Part shown: positions 61,176-64,000 of the stretch, one piece after another
How positions within the stretch are numbered: the first letter of the stretch is position 1
Layout: each line of letters opens with the position of its first letter
NCBI GenBank assembly: GCA_033850885.1
Contig: JAWWPG010000006.1
Location: forward strand, 93,869 to 157,868
Source of the DNA: JAWWPG01 sp033850885
GTDB lineage: Bacteria; Actinomycetota; Actinomycetes; Propionibacteriales; Nocardioidaceae
Direction of reading: 5' to 3'
Length of the DNA: 64,000 bases
Made by a program: the position numbers and the translations under genes
The notes under the pieces: model-generated
Seen by the model: only the letters and a program-made list of their open reading frames with translations
Told to the model about the DNA's origin: nothing
Databases searched by the model: none

Positions 61176-64000
61176 TTGGCGGCGGAGTTCGGGGTGCTCG
61201 GCGCGGTGGAGGCCCGGATCGACGGTCGGTCCGTCGACCTGGGGCATGCTCGGCAACGGTCCGTGCTGGGGGTGCTGCTCGTCGAGGCCGGCCGCCCGGT
61301 CACGGTCGACCAGCTGATCGACCGGGTGTGGGGCGAGGACGCTCCGCAGCGGGTCGCCGGCGCGCTCTACAGCTACCTGTCCCGGCTCCGGCGGGCCGTC
61401 GCCGGCGCCGCCGGGGTGGGTATCAAGCGGCAACCAAGCGGCTACCTGCTGACCGTCGACCCGCAGGCGGTGGATCTGCACCGGTTCCGCCGGCTGAGCA
61501 CGCTGGCGCGGGCGGCGGAATCGGACCACTCGGCCACTGAACTGATTGCGCAGGGCCTCGGTCTGTGGCGCGGCGAACCGTTCGCCGGCCTGGACACCCC
61601 GTGGCTGGCCGCTATGCGGCAGGTGCTGCTCGCCGAACGCTTCGCCGCCGAACTGGACCGCAACGACGTGCTGCTGCGGCTGGGCCGGCACACCGAGCTG
61701 CTGCCGGCGCTGTCCGCCGCCGTCGCCGAGCATCCGCTGGATGAACGGCTGGCGGAGCAGTCGATGCTTGCCCTCTACCGGTGCGGCCGTCAGGCCGACG
61801 CCGACGAGCAGTACCGCCGGATCCGTCGCTGCCTCGCCGAGGAGCTCGGCTGTGATCCCGGCGCCGCACTGAGCCGGCTGCACGACCGGATCCTCACCGC
61901 CGACCCGGGTCTCGCCGCCCCCGCGGGCGACGCTCCCAGTCCCGGCATCCAGCTCGCCGGGCCCGCGGCAGTGCCGTCGCAACTGCCCGCGGACGTGCGC
62001 GTCTTCACCGGGCGTACGGATGAACTGGCCCGGCTCGACGGGCTGTTGGCGCCGCCGCCCGGCGGCGAGGACCCGGCGCTGCCGGCGGCCACGGCGGTGA
62101 CCATCGCGTTGCTCTCCGGCACGGCCGGGGTCGGCAAATCCGCCCTGGCCGTCCGGTGGGCGCACCGCGTCCGGGAGGCCTTCCCCGACGGCCAGCTGTA
62201 CGTCAACCTGCGCGGATACGATGCCGAGCAGCCGGTGGCGGTTGTCGACGCGCTGGCCTGGTTCCTGACCGCATTGGGCGTTCGCGCGCCGGAGATTCCG
62301 CTCGGGGTCGACGAGCGCGCCGGCCGGTACCGCTCCGAGCTGACCGGCCGGCGGATGCTCGTGCTGCTGGACAACGCGTCCTCGGTGGAGCAGGTCCGGC
62401 CGCTGCTTCCGGGCACCGGATCGTGCCTGGTGCTGATCACCAGCCGGGATTCGCTGCCCGGCATGGTGGCGGTGCACGGCGCCGAACGGGTCAACCTCGA
62501 TCTGCTGCCCATGCCGGACGCGATCGCGCTGCTGCGTCGGCTGATCGGCGCCCGGGTGGACCGCGAGCCGGCCGCCGCCGCTGAGCTGGCAGCGGCCTGC
62601 GCCCGGCTGCCACTGGCCCTGCGGATCGCCGCTGAGCTGGCCGCCGCCCGGACGGACGTCGCGCTGGCCGAGTTGGTCGCCGAGCTCGGCGACCACCAGA
62701 TGCGGCTCGACCTGCTCGACGCGGGCGGTGATCCGCGGGCCGAGGTCCGCGCGGTCTTCTCCTGGTCGTACCAGAATCTGCCCGCCGACGCGGCCCGGGT
62801 GTTCCGGCTGCTCGGCCTGCACCCGGGCGACAGCGTGCACGTCGACGCGGTGGCGGCGCTGACCGGCACCCGGGCCGGCGAGGCCCGGCGGCTGCTCGGC
62901 GTGCTGGTCCGGGCCAGCCTGATCCAGTCCGGCGCCGGCAGCCGCTTCAGCATGCACGACCTGCTGCGGGCGTACGCTGCGGAACTCGCGACCGTGCACG
63001 ACTCGGCGCCGGAGCGGGCGACGGCGCTGAACCACCTCTTCGATCACTACCTGGCCAGGTCCGTCGCGGCGATGAACGCGCTCTACCCGGAGGTTGCCGT
63101 GGGCGCCGGCGAGCCGGAGGCGGCCCGCAGCTGGATTGAGGCGGAGCGGCCCAACCTGGCCGCCACCTGCACCTACGGCGCCGCACACGGCTGGCATCGG
63201 CACACCGTCGACCTCGCGGCGACGCTGTTCCGCTACCTCGACGCCGGTGGCCCGGTCGCCGAGGCGGTGACCGTCACCTCGTGCGCCGTGCAGGCGGCCG
63301 CCGCCCTTGGCGACCGCGAGGCGCAAGCTCTGGCACTGTCCAACCTCGGCCGGCTGCATCGCCGGCAAGGCCGTCTCGGCCAGTCCTCCGAAACCTACCG
63401 GCAGGCCCTGATTCTGTACGTCGACCTCGGTGCGCGCACGGCCGAAGCCCTGGTGCTGCGCAACCTGGGCAGCGTCCACTGGCGCCTGGGCGAGTACCGG
63501 CAGGCCGCCGACCACTATCAGCGCGCCCGGACGCTGTACCAGCAGTTGGGTGACGAGGCCGGCCAGGCCGACGCGCTGGTGCGGCTCGGCCTGGTCGATG
63601 AGCGGCTGGGCGACGAGGCGCAGGCGGCGGAGCGACTCCAGTCGGCGTTGGAACTCTTCGCCCAGCTCGGCGACGGCTACAGCGAGGCCTACGTGCTGTC
63701 GTTGCTTGCCCGGCTGACCCACCAGCCGGACCAGCTCCACCGGACCACCGCCCATCTCGAGCAGAGCCTGGCCGCGGTCCGGCAGGCGGGAGACCGGACC
63801 GCCGAGGCCTACGCGCTGACGGATCTCGCGGCGGTCGAGGCTCGCGCCGGTCGGCTCGTCGAAGCGGCCGGTCACCTGCGTCAGGCGGTGGTGCTGCACC
63901 GGCGGATCGGGGACCGCGCCAGCGAGGCCGAGGCGCTGAACGATCTCGGCCAGGTGCTGCGGGCCACGGGCGGGGAGGCGGAGGCCCGGACCCAGCACGG
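61176..64000 (+). CDS. AfsR/SARP-type BTAD-NB-ARC-TPR regulator, 3' partial
   Basis: At least 941 codons; it runs off the right edge. The likely start is TTG after GAGGACAG, since an in-frame stop lies just upstream; a later GTG is possible. The N-terminal winged helix and BTAD reads EFGVLGAVEARIDGRSVDLGHARQR, GRPVTVDQLIDRVWGEDAP and then an alpha-helical domain to about residue 255. The NB-ARC P-loop is LSGTAGVGKSALAVRWA (about residue 313), with LVLLDNASSVEQVRPLLPGT and SLPGMVAVHGAERV. From about residue 700 tetratricopeptide repeats appear (ALALSNLGRLHRRQGRLGQSSETYRQAL). This architecture is the AfsR/SARP group that controls secondary metabolism. Confidence 0.9.
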   Translation, partial: MAAEFGVLGAVEARIDGRSVDLGHARQRSVLGVLLVEAGRPVTVDQLIDRVWGEDAPQRVAGALYSYLSRLRRAVAGAAGVGIKRQPSGYLLTVDPQAVDLHRFRRLSTLARAAESDHSATELIAQGLGLWRGEPFAGLDTPWLAAMRQVLLAERFAAELDRNDVLLRLGRHTELLPALSAAVAEHPLDERLAEQSMLALYRCGRQADADEQYRRIRRCLAEELGCDPGAALSRLHDRILTADPGLAAPAGDAPSPGIQLAGPAAVPSQLPADVRVFTGRTDELARLDGLLAPPPGGEDPALPAATAVTIALLSGTAGVGKSALAVRWAHRVREAFPDGQLYVNLRGYDAEQPVAVVDALAWFLTALGVRAPEIPLGVDERAGRYRSELTGRRMLVLLDNASSVEQVRPLLPGTGSCLVLITSRDSLPGMVAVHGAERVNLDLLPMPDAIALLRRLIGARVDREPAAAAELAAACARLPLALRIAAELAAARTDVALAELVAELGDHQMRLDLLDAGGDPRAEVRAVFSWSYQNLPADAARVFRLLGLHPGDSVHVDAVAALTGTRAGEARRLLGVLVRASLIQSGAGSRFSMHDLLRAYAAELATVHDSAPERATALNHLFDHYLARSVAAMNALYPEVAVGAGEPEAARSWIEAERPNLAATCTYGAAHGWHRHTVDLAATLFRYLDAGGPVAEAVTVTSCAVQAAAALGDREAQALALSNLGRLHRRQGRLGQSSETYRQALILYVDLGARTAEALVLRNLGSVHWRLGEYRQAADHYQRARTLYQQLGDEAGQADALVRLGLVDERLGDEAQAAERLQSALELFAQLGDGYSEAYVLSLLARLTHQPDQLHRTTAHLEQSLAAVRQAGDRTAEAYALTDLAAVEARAGRLVEAAGHLRQAVVLHRRIGDRASEAEALNDLGQVLRATGGEAEARTQH

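Noticed and set aside
61104..63998. 964-codon minus-strand open frame
   Set aside because: It is antisense to the SARP regulator, whose plus-strand frame has winged-helix, BTAD, NB-ARC P-loop and TPR motifs; the minus product has none and is rich in Gln, Arg and Gly, as expected for a GC-bias shadow.

Overview
The window is high-GC DNA from a Gram-positive actinobacterium. Evidence includes long GC3-biased frames with open antisense shadows, frequent GTG starts, a Rho with a long polar N-terminal insertion, probable F420-dependent enzymes (LLM and Ddn-type), a WhiB-free but sigma-rich regulator set and a SARP/AfsR-type regulator. The gene order dnaG-dgt, glyS, uppS-recO, era-ybeY-phoH-dnaJ-hrcA and rho-thrB-thrC-hom-lysA-argS is the conserved actinobacterial order (compare Mycobacterium tuberculosis Rv2343c-Rv2374c and Rv1292-Rv1297). 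A Nocardioidaceae-like or related soil actinomycete is a reasonable guess but cannot be proved from the sequence alone.

Region 1 (1-43 kb) is mostly core genome. A truncated secreted carbohydrate-active protein opens the window. It is followed by tRNA-Asn, a group-2 sigma factor, DNA primase, dGTPase, an MFS exporter with an ArsR-like repressor and a striking operator, a PatB/MalY aminotransferase, DusB, a PadR-membrane protein pair, glycyl-tRNA synthetase, and the long minus-strand cell-wall/repair/ribosome/heat-shock cluster (uppS, recO, a hydrolase, era, corC-like, ybeY, phoH, HIT, dnaJ, hrcA with a CIRCE operator). Three plus-strand genes (two GNATs and a septum-formation lipoprotein) split that cluster. 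An IS30-family element sits between an MBL hydrolase and glutathione peroxidase. The threonine/lysine operon argS-lysA-hom-thrC-thrB is next to rho, and tRNA-Arg(CCG) marks its upstream end.

Region 2 (43-64 kb) looks accessory. It holds an ECF-type sigma factor with an overlapping membrane anchored partner, a frameshifted YceI gene, an intact PF03640-type secreted protein plus an inverted remnant of a second copy, an ABC1/AarF kinase, a lipoprotein, an Orn/Lys/Arg decarboxylase-family enzyme and a ScyD-like secreted protein. These are followed by a frameshifted LLM oxidoreductase, a TANGO2-like protein, a methyltransferase, a Ddn-type enzyme, an AraC regulator, a VOC protein, a UvrA2-like ABC protein and a STAS protein. 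The window ends inside a large BTAD/NB-ARC/TPR (AfsR/SARP) regulator. Two clear single-base frameshifts and several intergenic stretches without recognisable genes support the view that this part is less constrained.

The most noteworthy non-coding signals are: a three-copy inverted-repeat family placed only between convergent gene ends (probably bidirectional terminators); a 20-bp perfect inverted repeat between arsR and patB; a cluster of three related palindromes downstream of the MFS gene; and two adjacent hairpins in an 846-base stretch with no recognised gene. Among proteins, the ArgS lacks a recognisable HIGH motif and Rho carries a Gln/Ser-Arg-rich disordered insertion.
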